The translations under genes were made by a program, and so were the position numbers. Below the pieces are notes generated by a model that was not told the DNA's origin, ran no database searches, and saw only the letters and a program-made list of their open reading frames with translations. This document shows, piece by piece, positions 24,491-36,339 of a stretch of DNA of 64,000 nt. Numbering within the stretch: the first letter of the stretch is position 1; each line of letters opens with the position of its first letter. The DNA is from Diphasiastrum complanatum (lineage: Eukaryota; Streptophyta; Lycopodiopsida; Lycopodiales; Lycopodiaceae). The stretch is taken from assembly GCA_029204225.1 (NCBI GenBank), contig CM055102.1, forward strand, positions 35,398,585 through 35,462,584, given 5' to 3'.

Positions 24491-24850
24491 TAGAATTTGC
24501 TTCGAACAGGAACACAGATCATGCTACACAGTAACATAGACAGAAAACACTCTCCATAGCAAGCTCACATAGCAACTGTATTTCTCAAAACGAAATTACA
24601 CTGTACATATAGTTGTTCACTCAGGCAACCCATGCATGACCCAGGTTGTCGTTGACGGGACGTGTGTCCCGTCGACTTGCCTCGTGGCGAGGCCAATTGA
24701 TCCTTGTCAACTGATAGGACCCACAGTACAGTAACACAGTGATTCTACTTTAATTCTAAATGTCGATGTAGAACTTCACACTCAAAAGGGCTTCCAGTAG
24801 AGATGTTGAGAGCTGAGTCTAAGAGCACAAGAATTACTAGTGCTAGACTA
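24491..24850. other. Probable LTR of copia 2
   Basis: Lies directly outside the primer-binding site, where the 5' LTR should be. No second LTR copy is present in the window, so boundaries cannot be fixed. A GACGGGACGTGTGTCCCGTC palindrome occurs near 24655-24674. Confidence 0.4.
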
Positions 24851-27800
24851 AAGTTATACATTTTGTGAGCCCCATGGTAATTCCCAAAAGATGGAAAACC
24901 ATGTGGTAGCTAGTAATTTAGACCCTCTCAACTTAAGTTGTGTTTTTAATAAAGAGGCCTCCTCGAATAATGTAAGAGGTGGAACCCAAATCTTTATAGA
25001 ATGGGGTTCACTCACTTGTAAGAAGTGGAATCCAAATTGTAATAGAAATGGATTCACTAACTTGTGGGTATACATAGAGGCCTCTTCCACTAGTTTTCAA
25101 GCATATGTTGTTGCTTTGACAATTGAATATCCTTTTATGTGCATTTCCTTCTATGCTCCATTTTCATGCATTTAGTTTGGGTACTTGTGTATGAATCTAT
25201 TGTTATTGTTTCTTCCTTCTTCCAGGACTGGTTTTGTGATTAATATCAGGTAGATGTGCAGGGCTTAGTGGCCGATCTCACCCATTCCCATTTGTTGCTA
25301 CTTTGTGCTTGACTCCCTGAGGAGTTTTTATTACAAATGTTGAGTGATATTTGTAATAAACACTTTGTAGGATTTGTAGTTCTTAGTTAGATTCAGTTTT
25401 GTTGATTATGGTGATTTCAATAGGACTAGATTCAATTTCATTCTCTATTTCTTGCTTGGATTAAATTAGTAATGATCTACATTCTATAAAAAACCAAGCA
25501 AATTTGAAATAGACTGTAGAATGTAGGTATATGAGTCATGACAGATCTCAGATTAAGTTGAGCTTCCATTATTAGTAAAGGATCAAAATTAGGCTGTAGA
25601 TGTGCCAATTGACAGGCGGGGTAATCACCATTATACTGCAAACCGTAGTATTGAGAAGAGTAGCAGAGTTTCTGTCAGTTATAGGTGATAGGATCCTAGA
25701 AAAATGTCTGTAGCAACTGTAAATAGAGAGATAGAATGAATCAGCAAACAGAAGATGGTTGCTCTTTTTCCCTCTTTTATGTTGTTTACTTGGTAATTCT
25801 TTTCCAGGTTGCTAATAGGTTGATTAACTTATGGACCTTTGGTATAGTACTTGTCGTAGGATGAATGATGGCTTGGAAAATAGTTGCTCCTTTATAAAAA
25901 AATTAAAATCAAAAGACATTTTTCTACTACTTTTTACTTGTTGATATGACAAATGGATTAACTACTTTACTTTACTTTGCTTTGGATTCGTACATATAAC
26001 TACTACTTGGTTGTTCAGGTTATGATTTGAACCTATGAAATGTCAATTTGTTGTTTGATTGGTCAACTTGAAGTAAATTGGTTTAGTTCTTGTTGTTGGT
26101 TAACTTAAACTTTAATGACAACAACATTACTTTAGTCAAAGGTCTACACTTTATAGTTTACTCTTTACCTATTACTATTCAATGGATTTTTCCCTTACTA
26201 GAAGGAAAGATCTCCTAGTTTATGACATAGTATTTTATGGTGAGATCGATGTTTTGGGTAAAAAGATGTTACTTGCTCTTTTTCCCTCATCTATGTTGTT
26301 GGCATGGTAACTGGTTTCCAAGTTGCTAATGGGTTGGTTAACTTACAGACTTTTGGAGTAGTACTCGTCGTATGTTGAACAATGATTTGGAGAAAAGATG
26401 TTCATATCAAAATACCATCAAAATATATTTTTCTACTACTTTTTACTTGTTGATATGACAAATGGGTCAACTATTTTACTTTGCTCCAAATTCGAACATT
26501 ATAGCTTTTTGTGTTACCCCTAATTTTGCAATAGTTGTAAAAAACTTTGATGTTGGTGGTATTACATTGGTGAGAGTCTACTTTCTACTTTTTACTTTTT
26601 ATCCTTCCATAACAAGAGAAGGAAAAATCTCCCAGACATGATATTTTTTGGTGAGATATATAGTTTGGGTCAAAAGACATTGGTTTCTCAATTTCTCACT
26701 TTTATGCTGTGTACAAAAAGAAAGCAGGTTGAGTCCAATTGTCTTGGTGTTAAGGAAAAAGTTGGTTTTGAAATAATGGGGTTGGCTGGGAGACGACATT
26801 TCTTTGATTAAAGGTTTGTTTTGCTCTTGGAGGGACATACTAAAAGCCCATAAAATTGCATTTTTGCTACAATATAGTTAAATAAAGAACCCTGTCACTA
26901 TTTCTAGTTGGACAAAACTTCTATGTCTCCCTATAATACTTCTAGTTGCGACATGGATAACAACTAAGATTGTGCATAGACACTTGTGGTTCCCACAAGG
27001 ATTCCCTTGTCTTTACACAATTATTATTGTGGATGGATGCAATTGAGCATTTTCTCCTCAACTCAAATGTGTTACGGTGGGCCCAAATTTCATATGTTAT
27101 GATTTTTTATTCATTTAGTTATGTAGTGATCATTAGTGAACTATTTTGTTTTGTTTTATATGGTTAAATTTAAACACAAACACACACATTTTTAATCATT
27201 ATAAAATCGACTGATGTAGACATCAATTGTTATCACTTTTGTAATACAAACATGATGTTTCTTCTACTTCTATAGTCACCATATGGAGAAAGAAGAGGAG
27301 GCTACATGAAAAGGAATGTAAGTTGATAGTGAGCATTGACTTGTTACATTTTTGCTAGTTTAAGTTCTAGGTTTTTTCTTTTAATACAAACTTGGTGCTC
27401 ATATTTGAAAAGTTTGATGGTTGTACTTGAAGTTTTAAAAGTGAAAGACGTCTCTATCAAAACTTTGAGTGACTTTTCAAATCACTCATAATGTTTTCTA
27501 ATGACAACATTTGTGTCCTATTCATGAGAGTAGAGGCATTGTCATCGACAAGTTGATTGTTGCATGATGATTGTTGCACTTAGAATCGTGGGAGTGTTAA
27601 TTTGCCATGAGATGATGTTCAATAGACTATTGTTTTTTTTCCTCATGACATAAAGTACTTTCATAGCACAATCTAAAACTTGATTTGTTCAAAGTGTTGA
27701 CCTTTTTTTTCAATGTATTTATCATTAAAATACACCCCGTCCATTCTTCAAAGCTCCAAAATTGTATGGACTACATAGTCTAGTAATATTAATAGCCACT

Positions 27801-30094
27801 ACATCTAGGTACATGATACATCAAAAGATCAACATATGTTGATTCAATGATAGTAGGCATGAAATAATGAAATCTACAAGGTCTTCTTTCATAACAATTA
27901 TCTTAGTACTTAATATTGAGGCTACGTTTTTTGTTAGTTATATGATTTATAATTTGAACATTATCTTATTTTCCATCTAATAACTTTTACAACTTGTTCA
28001 TGCATGGGCAAGAGCTTCGTTTCTAGAAGCTTCTCTCCTCATTCCAGTATTTTGAAGATAGCTACATGTTATGCAACTTTTGGTGGTTTTATTTATTAAA
28101 TGGAATAAATGGATTATCGATGGGATGAAGTATCATGAATTGATTGACTCTATTTATCATAGTCTTGGATGATCTACATGCAATTTTATTGGCTCTCACC
28201 TAAAACTCCTTCACTCTCTATTTGTTGTTCTTTCTTCCCTCCTTTTTGGTTTGTCATTTGGCTTTTTTTTTACAAGAATTTAATAACGTATGTAAAAATT
28301 CTCTTGTCTTTGCATCATTTGTTTTTAGTTTTGATTTGGCAATTTCATGGTTGTGTAGCATTTTTGGTTGTGTTATCTCTTGTTTGTTAACTTATTCTCT
28401 CCTTTGTCCTATTTGTTTTTTTTTTGTAGTTCTCATGGTTTTTTTGTCAAAGGCTAACAAGTGCCTTTTTTATACAAATTTTGCTACTTATTCATGCTCA
28501 TGTCCTAGGTGTGTTTTCTCATACATATGTGCCATGTTTCACAATGTATGTTTTTTTTTCTAACCTTAGGTATGTTGCTACAGAAATCTTTTCAAACTTA
28601 ATTTAGTTTTTTCTTGAAAAAACTAATCATGGTTTAAGAACTTTTCACAAGAATACAATGAAAATAATTTTGAAGAGACACAAATCTATCTACCTCTTTG
28701 AAAAGGAGTAGGGGAAACATGATAAAATCGCAATCCCAAATTCCCTCCTTTTCCTTCCCAACCAAATAGTAGTTGTTCTAAGGTCTTGCAAAAAATGATC
28801 AACATGAGAAGCTAGAAAGGAAACATCATTAAGCATCAAATCAAAGCAATCAAAACCTCTAAATCTGATATTGAATCTATATGCAATGGAACTCCAAAGA
28901 GGTAAGTAGCAAGAAAAAGAAATGAATCACATCTTCATCTAAAGCTTTACACTTAGAGCAAACTTGAGAATCTTAAAGTAACTGAGAATTGTAATTACAA
29001 TTTTAGTTGTAATAACTTACAGAACATTTGCTCTTAGAGAGTAGTGTAAGGATAATCTGAAAATTCTCAATTTCCAAAATGGCATTACCTCTCATACATA
29101 TAGGAAAATAAGAGTCTTTTGATCTTTGCTTCACTTGGTTGATAGAGAAAATTTTGGTTGAAGTGCCCCTCTAAGTCATGCGAGAACACAATTTTGTCTT
29201 ATAACATAGCACGACAAGAAGATGATTGATTTGGGGTCTTCAATGATGTGGACCTCCCCATGTGATGAGGAACAAGGAGTTGGAGATACAAAACTTGATG
29301 TATTTGAGAGAGATGCTCTTGAGGAGTTTAGAAGCATATCAAAAAATCATAAATAAAAACATACATAGGCTATTTTGGTGTCAAGATTTAAGGGTACCAA
29401 AATGCTTTATAGTTGATGACTAAATGTTAAGTTCAGAAGGAAATGTATGAACAAAGATGTAGTGTTGGAAGTCGTCATTGGCAATAGATTATACTCCAAT
29501 CTCAAATTGGCACATGGTTTTGAAGCAAAAGTGTCTGGATAACAAATTTGAATGCTTCAAAGAGTGTGTGCACAATGGATACTTGAGAAGCTAACATGTG
29601 ATTTGACAAGCGCATGCTCAAAAGTTGGGCATGTGAAAAATTGTCAACTAGTTTTGTTGGTTTATTGGCATTTTTGGAGGCCAAAATGAAAACTAAACTT
29701 AGAGATAGTTTCATATTTGTCAATAAGAGCCTAAATAGCTTTTGTACTATTTTTGGCAAGTAGATAAGTGGATGATGTTGAATTTGGACCCATTCTAATT
29801 GGCTAAATTTAATACATTGCATCTAGACTAGAAATTCTAGGTTTTTGATGAAGTATTTAGAAGTTTCCAAATTAGGTCAAGTTTCGGGCAAGTGGACAAA
29901 TGACATTATAGAGGCTATAAAAAGCTGTACCTACATAGAGAAATAGTCATCAAAGTTTTTTTTCTTTGTGGAGATCTCATCTCGTGTGTTTCTATGTCCA
30001 TCTCATGTGTTTCTTGTGAAGATTATTAAAATATAATCTTCCTATCTCGAGTTTGGGGCCATGTCCATGGTTATTTCCACTAAATTTCATGTTG
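24851..30094. other. AT-rich region without supported genes
   Basis: About 5.2 kb with only short, T-rich or hydrophobic chance frames. I see one imperfect 46-bp tandem duplication near 24975-25070 (AAGAGGTGGAACCC versus AAGAAGTGGAATCC) and a diverged direct repeat listed separately. No transposon coding remnants, RNA genes or promoters could be supported. Confidence 0.5.
25755..26490 (+). repeat. Diverged direct repeat, two units of about 220-230 bp
   Basis: 25755-25985 and 26272-26490 share, in order, TTTTTCCCTC, CAGGTTGCTAATAGGTTGATTAACTTA (versus CAAGTTGCTAATGGGTTGGTTAACTTA), GTACT(T/C)GTCGTA, and TTTTTCTACTACTTTTTACTTGTTGATATGACAAATGG. Spacing is about 517 bp. No coding sequence or terminal signature. 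Confidence 0.7.
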
Positions 30095-30310
30095 TGTTAG
30101 AAATCAATGATAAACTTCATTGTTACACTTCTTAGTTACTATTTACGATGTACTTTATTACTAGTTGTAACTAGCCCTTGGTTAGTCTAGTAGTCTACTC
30201 CTAGGTTCTCCCTCTCTATCAGTGATAGATTGATAGTGAGTGTTTTTCTTCTGGCTTCTTTGGTGATTGCTTATGGTGAATGCTTGATGTTGCATATCTG
30301 ATTGTTGACA
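30095..30310 (+). repeat. Copia 3 5' LTR, 216 bp
   Basis: Starts TGTTAGAAATC and ends GTTGACA, immediately followed by TGGTATCAGAGC. Its partner is missing because the element is truncated. Confidence 0.65.
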
Positions 30311-30498
30311 TGGTATCAGAGCAGCAATAGTCTTGCGTGCCTGATCAGTGGATACAGCTTGTCACAGGCTCCACAACGAAGTGAGAAAGTCCTTCACGGG
30401 AGGTGAAAAGCTTGGAGAAATAAAAACGGCTGGAAGAAATCCTTCTTTGGTGTATTTTGCAGGTTTGGAGCTCAGAATCATCAGTGGGGAATCAAGAC

Positions 30499-30700
30499 AC
30501 AGTCCCGGAGGCATTAGAAAGGCCAGGGCAGCATCAAACAAATTGAAAATCTGTTGAGTGAGGAGATTTTTACAATACTTCCTAGTTGCTGTGAAAAGCA
30601 CAGTCCCAAAGGCATCCAAAAGGCTAGGGCAGCATCAGACAGATTGAGAATCTGTCAAGTGGGGGAAATTCTTACAATACTTCCTAGTTGTTGTGGAAAG
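30499..30700 (+). repeat. Tandem duplication of about 101 bp in the copia 3 leader
   Basis: Two adjacent units start CACAGTCCC(G/A)(G/A)AGGCAT and end CTTCCTAGTTG(C/T)TGTG(A/G)AAAG. They differ at scattered positions, so the duplication is not recent. Confidence 0.85.
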
Positions 30701-30963
30701 TGGTATTTGTGTGAGAGGTTTGCCAAGAAATCTCTCATTTGTCTGTTTGGAGTACCACAAATCACACTAGATAGTATCTACTGTCATTCAGGTTAGAAGG
30801 CTTCATACTTTTCACATTACTGATATCGGTCTGTTTGAACGATCAATCGTTTCAAAATCTAAGCAAAGAGGAGGTGGCGTAGCTGTCGCGCCGAAGTAGA
30901 GAATCTAGAATAATCCCTCTGAAAGTTTCTATATTCTCTCTTTTTTATATTTGTACCAATATC

Positions 30964-31203
30964 GATCCAAGCACGCTAGCTGAAGAGAAACCCGAGCAGT
31001 CGTACATCCACGCTCCAGTCCGATATTGTCCGTACCGATATCAGATCCAAGCACACGAGCCAAAGAAAATTTTGAGTAGTTGTACATCTGCACTCCAGTC
31101 CGATATCACATGCTCCAATATCGGATCCACGTGCACAAGTTAAGGAGGATCCTAAGTAGCCGTACTTCCGCACTCCATTCCGATATCAAGTGTATAACCA
31201 GAG
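30964..31203 (+). repeat. Three 80-bp tandem units in the copia 3 leader
   Basis: Units start at GATCC 30964, 31044 and 31124, an exact 80-bp period. Each contains GATCCA-GCAC, then GAG(C)AGT(C/T)GTAC, then CTCCAGTCCGATAT. The ATATC(A/G)GATCC...GCAC words recall the motif repeated in the E promoters. Confidence 0.85.
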
Positions 31204-31259
31204 AAACATACAATTTTGTGGTGTGATAAATGACTTGATATGGACTCATATGTTCAGTA

Positions 31260-32255
31260 ATGGCAACTCTAAGCGAGAGTGTCCTCAATGAGTCAAGCAA
31301 ATTGGAAGGAGACGGCAACTATGTAGTTTGGAAATTCAAACTGAAAAACATTTTGATGGAAAAGGAGCTATGGGAGATCGTGACAAGTGAAGAGACAAGG
31401 CTAGTGATTGAAGAAGATCAGCGAAAATTTGATAGGAGAAAATGAAAAGCACAAAATGTCATCAACTTATCAGTTAGAGATGCAATTATTCCCTACATTT
31501 TGGATTCAGAAGCACCAAAAGAAGCATGGGATAAGTTGAAGGCATTGTTTGAGACCACAAACACATCTCGAGTGCTATTCCTGAAGACGAAGCTGCACAC
31601 ATTGCAGGTGGATGATGGTGCAACTGTTGTTGATCACCTACTGAAGATCAAAGAGATTCGTGACCAATTAGCAGCAGTTGGAGAGCGAGTACAGGATCGT
31701 GAGATCGTGCAGTTGACATTGAATAGTTTGAATGAGTCACATCAAATGTTTGTGACAAGTATAGCCACACGGGAAAATCTTCCAACCTATGAAGAGTTAG
31801 GTGGATTGCTTTTGCAGGAAGAACAACGTCAAGAGAACTTGAATCATCGCAAAAGGGGATTTGATCAAGCTCTTGCAGTGAGAGGACATGTTGGCAGATT
31901 TGGTCATGGAAGACACCAATCAAGAGGTGGAAACTCATATCATGGATCGTTCCAACAATTTCAAGAACAATCCAATGATGGCCCAAATCGAGACAATTGG
32001 AATCAAGGCCGAGGTCAAGGACGCGACTATTCCAAGCAAAATAAACCTGGAAACCATAGGTATTGCAACAAACCTGGCCATTGGGAGCATGAATGCTTCA
32101 AGAAACAGAAGGAGATAGAACAAAGAAAAGACAAATGGCAAACGGGCAATTATGCTGATCAACATCAATTTGATAATGATTATTATGAAGACAATTATGC
32201 TGATCAACATCAATACGATGATGATCAATATGAAGATGATACATGTAAGAGTTAA
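31260..32255 (+). pseudogene. gag: Copia 3 gag
   Basis: Begins MATLSESVLNESSKLEGDGN with the usual copia gag opening. A TGA at 31443 splits off the first 61 codons; the long frame 31500-32255 holds the UBN2-like helices (AWDKLKALFETTNTSR), a Gly/Gln-rich basic stretch and a zinc knuckle. In the knuckle (HRYCNKPGHWEHEC) the first Cys of C-x2-C is replaced by His. A duplicated acidic tail (YADQHQFDNDYYEDN then YADQHQYDDDQYEDD) ends the frame. Confidence 0.75.
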
Positions 32256-32258
32256 AAC

Positions 32259-34310
32259 TTGTTCATTACAGCATTAATGACAAGTGATGAGGCCAAGGAT
32301 ACCTGGTACATTGATAGTGGTGCGTCCAAGTACATGACTTCAAGGAAAGAGTGGTTTTCAGAACTCAAGAAAACTCACAATGGTGATGAAGTTGGACAAG
32401 TCGATGGCAAATTGCTATCTGTTAAAGGAATTGGAGTGGTACCAATGAAGTTAGCCAGCGGGAAGATAAAGTGAATAAGCAATGTGCAATATGTACCTGG
32501 CTTAGCTAACAATCTACTATCTGTTGGGACGATGGCTGATCAACAACTCAAGGTTGAGTTTGACAGTGACAAATGTCTTGTCAAAGACATCAAGAATCAC
32601 TATAAAGTGATCGCTACAGGAGCTAGAGTCAACGGGAATCGACTCTACAAATTGAATGGAGATCTTTTGCTCAAGCTATGGTAAGCACGGTTGATAGTCG
32701 AAGTGATCTTTGGCATCAACGATTCGGTCATATTGGTGCTCAAAGTTACAGATTCTCAAAAGAGGTAATCTAGTTATAGGATTGCCTGATATTTCTTTTG
32801 AAAGAAAAATTTGTGAAGATTGCATTTTGGAAAAACAGCACACAGAGAGGTTTCCCAAAAGTGGAGCAAGGAGAGCCAATGGCATCCTAGATCTTGTCCA
32901 CCATGATCTATGTGGACCTATGCAGACTAGATCTCTTAGGGGCTACTATTACTTTATCACCTTCATTGATGATCCTAGATCTTGTCCACAGTGATCTATG
33001 TGGACCTATGCAGACTAGATCTCTTAGTGGCTACTATTATTTTATCACCTTCATTGATGATTATAGCAGATGCATTTGGATTTATTTCATAAGCAATAAA
33101 TCAAATGCTTTTGCTAAGTTCAGGGAATTCAAGGCATTAGTTGAAAAGCAAACAGGATGTTGCATCAAAACTTTGAGATCTAATGGAGGTGGTGAGTATT
33201 TTTCGACAGAATTTATTGAATTCTGCAAAGATCAAGGGATCAAGAGGCAGACTACAACACCTTATTCACCACAGCAAAATGGAGTTGCAGAATGAAAGAA
33301 CAGATCTATTGTTGAGATGGCCAGGGCGATGCTCAAAAGCAAGGATTTTCCAAACACCTTTTGGGCATAAGCTTGTAGCACAACTACGCACATCCTGAAT
33401 CGGTTTCCTACAAAATCCGTGGAAGGTAAGACACCTCATGAAGCTGTTACTGGAAAGAAACCTAATATTTCTCGTTTGAGAGTATTTGGTTGTGATGTTT
33501 ATGCTCATATTTCTAATGAGAAACAAATGAAATTGGATGCAAAAGCTATCAAGTGTATTATCCTTGGATATGATGAGAAGGCCAAGGCATACAGGATGTA
33601 TGACACAAATGTACAGAAGCTTGTAATTTCTAGGGATGCTACATTTGACGAGATGGGCCGAGGTGAACAATCTGAAGGAATCACTGAACCTTTTGATGAG
33701 GGAGCGAAAGTATAGGTCAAGAAGGAGGTGGATTTTGATATAGAAAATCCATTGGACAAAGGCAAGCTTGATGCTGAAATTCCCAAGAGAGTACCTAAAT
33801 GGTACTTATCAGTCACAGATGGTGCAAAGAAGGGAGATACTCCCGTATCTAGTGAGCAGGGAGAGCTTAGAAGATCAAGTAGAAATCAAAAACCTCCTGT
33901 AAGATTAGAGATGAATCTAGCCCTAATGGATTCTGTGCTCAAGGCTCAAGAACAAAAAACTTTTGATAAAGCAAAGGAGCACGAGGAGTGGCGTGAAGCT
34001 ATGGAAACAGAAATGGAAGTTATATCAAAAAATAGGACTTGGAACTTGGTTGAGCTACCTGATGGTAAGACGCCTATCACTTGCAAATGGATGTACAAGA
34101 TCAAATATGGAACTGATGGGTAGCTCAACAAATACAAAGCACAGTTGGTTGCGAGAGGATTTGAGCAGCAAGAAGGTATTGATTTTGAGAAAACCTTCGC
34201 AGCCGTAGCTAAGATGGTAACTATATGTTCTGTCATTGCTATTTCTGCTTTCTATGGTTGGAAGATCCAGCAAATGGATGTTAAATCTGCTTTTCTTAAT
34301 GGAATAGTGT
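32259..34310 (+). pseudogene. pol: Copia 3 protease-integrase-RT remains
   Basis: Protease DTWYIDSGASKYMTS (32298-), integrase zinc part CEDCILEKQHTERF, integrase core DLVHHDLCGPMQTRS, NGGGEYFS and TPYSPQQNGVAE, then FGCDVYAHISNEKQ, RT EWREAMETEMEVISKNRTWN and QQMDVKSAFLNG. An 88-bp tandem duplication (units at 32886 and 32974) shifts the integrase frame. It breaks off after FLNG near 34300. Confidence 0.8.
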
Positions 34311-35542
34311 CCACATTGAAAGTTTCACTATTTCTTACATCAATTTTACACATCAAGATGTAACTAGAACATGAAGAACCAAATAGAATATAAATGAGAT
34401 GATTCCTCCATGCTTCAAACTTTGAACTCTCTGGAAAATTATAGCAACCAAACAATAAATGTGAGTTGTTTGCTTGTCTCCTCCATCTTTGTCCTTTCTC
34501 GATACGTCTCCACCATAAAACTCCATGAATGAGCCTCCATCTCCATCTTGCCAGAAGATGCCATCATCACTTGATGACTTGATTATGAATGAGTGACACA
34601 ATGAGCCTCCAACAACTTCATTTTCATCAGCAAAACTAGTCAATAATGCTAGTACAACTCCAACATCAAAATGATGCAAAACAATGTAGCTAATTTGACC
34701 ATATCTTAACACTTTGCAATCATCCACATGAAATTGCTCAAACATGAGATAGAACAAGTAAAGTCAACTTAAAAAACACTTCCTTGTCGCTCTCTTGACC
34801 TTGATTGAATCTTCAAACACCTTCAAAAATAGATTCAAAATATCTTTTCCATTTGACCCTCCTTTGATGCTCTTGACTAAATCCAAATTGCCACTTTCCC
34901 TTTTGTGTTGTTGAAACCCTTTGAGATCAACCTCTTGATCTTCCACTTGACCATCAAAGACATGAATATCTTCATACCTGAACCTCTGGAAATACTCCCT
35001 CTCAAACATATGACCAAGATCCAACAAGATCTCATCAATGTTTGATCTCGAATTTCCAGAAAGGTTAGTAAAAACAATGCCACCATCATAAAGCAAACTT
35101 GATAGATTCCAAACCTTCCATCCAACATGAAGTAGAGTAGGTGAAGATGAATATCAAACCTAATAAATCCAGCCCTCTTGAGTCCATAACAAACCTCAAT
35201 AAGCTCACCAATGAGACCTCCCTTACCTTGAAAAAATTGCTCTTGATTTCCTCCAGTCTTCTCCAACCAACCTTTTGACATCTTGATCATGAGTGATCAA
35301 TTCATAATCATAGAATCCATTGGATTGATGAAGAGATGTGAGATCCATGCCTTGGATCTTCCCAAGAATCAATATTCCATTGCCCTTTTCTTCACAAGCC
35401 TAAGAAGTAGAAACCTCAAAAACATTAGAAGCCATGAAAAAAAAATCATTAGTACCTTTAAAATAAGGATGATTGAAGTATTCCCCTTTTTCAAACAAGA
35501 ACTTCTATTTAATGATTTAGGTAATGACTCATATGATAAAGA
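34311..35542. other. Unrecognised sequence after truncated copia 3
   Basis: Minus-strand frames (35290-34877, 35096-34764, 34757-34353) overlap and have no motif I recognise. Their codon content is not distinctive. It may be a non-autonomous retroelement internal region. Confidence 0.3.
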
Positions 35543-36055
35543 TTATTCCTCATTATCATTCACAATAACATCATTCAAAGTACATCCTACTTTGAATACT
35601 TCACATACTTCTCTTCTTCTTAACTTGTGACTATCTCCCTCACCAAGTTTCGTGATAGAACCATTTGATCTACTCTCTTTATGAAGACACGTGACTCCAC
35701 TTGTTTCACAAATGACTTTCTTGGAATCATAACAAATAAATATAGAAGAACCACCTTCTTCGTGCATGCACCTAGCAACATCTCTTTCCTTATGATCAAA
35801 GAAATCATTAGAAACAATATTTTCCAAGGAAGAACCATCACCACCTCCATTGATGAAGTTAGCTCTTTCCTTAACTTTTGCATGCTTGCACTTTCCATGA
35901 AGAACCATTGAAGAACCATCATTATCCTCATAGCTATCCAAGTTAGCACAAAGAAGAACATCTCCAAGAAGCATATTAGATCTTGACCTAGATCTAGTAT
36001 AAGGAAGCTTGTCAGACTTTGCATAAGGTCCACCAATCTTATTGATCAAGAGCAA
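35543..36055 (-). CDS. Unrecognised 170-codon ORF
   Basis: Open frame of 170 codons from ATG 36055. It is Ser/Gly/Cys-rich in short blocks (GGGDGSSLENIVSNDFF, HEEGGSSIFICYDSKKVIC) with no transmembrane segment. No family is recognised; it could be a chance frame inside a non-autonomous element, since a second frame overlaps most of it. Confidence 0.3.
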   Translation of the reverse strand: MLLINKIGGPYAKSDKLPYTRSRSRSNMLLGDVLLCANLDSYEDNDGSSMVLHGKCKHAKVKERANFINGGGDGSSLENIVSNDFFDHKERDVARCMHEEGGSSIFICYDSKKVICETSGVTCLHKESRSNGSITKLGEGDSHKLRRREVCEVFKVGCTLNDVIVNDNEE

Positions 36056-36339
36056 TTGAGGTTAAATAAACCATGAGGGAAAATAAAGCTTTACATGTGA
36101 TGAATGTGACTAATGAACTTCTCAAGGAGGTTGGTAAGTATACAACATCAAGTCTGTCTTGGGAATCTTTGAAGAATATTTGAATCCAAGTCTACATCTA
36201 GGGTCCTAACACTAAGGAGGCAAATTTTTCAAAGTCTTCAGAAGAAGGATGAAGGTGCTCATGCTTTGGTTTTGAGAGTTAAAGCTTTGAGTGATGAACT
36301 TGCATGCATTAGTGAAAGCATTAAGGATGTGGAGCTGGA
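36056..36339 (+). pseudogene. Possible copia gag-like fragment fused to E2
   Basis: Around 36253-36339 the frame reads LRVKALSDELACISESIKDV, resembling the helical part of copia gags in this window (for example RIKTMRDELHSIGERIRD in copia 2). It ends exactly where homology to gene H of E1 starts (GATGAATCTCTTG at 36340). It marks the truncation breakpoint of E2. Confidence 0.5.

Larger units (their letters stand above)
30095..34310 (+). mobile_element. Copia 3: Ty1/copia retrotransposon, 3' truncated
   Basis: The 5' LTR is 30095-30310 (TGTTAG...TTGACA) and is followed at once by the primer-binding site TGGTATCAGAGC (30311-30322). The leader is unusually long, about 940 bp, with two tandem-repeat arrays. 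Gag runs from 31260, protease from about 32300, integrase about 32700-33710, and RT to about 34300, where QQMDVKSAFLNG breaks into unrelated sequence. Stops (31443, 32253, 32472, 33293, 34120) and an 88-bp frameshifting duplication show it is dead. No 3' LTR was found. Confidence 0.85.

Noticed and set aside
28169-28563. Hydrophobic ORFs that might be a membrane protein
   Set aside because: T-rich sequence gives Phe/Leu/Cys codons by chance; no start context, homologue or repeat copy.
30964-31203. CRISPR-like array
   Set aside because: The three 80-bp units are contiguous tandem copies with no constant-repeat/variable-spacer pattern, and the DNA is eukaryotic.
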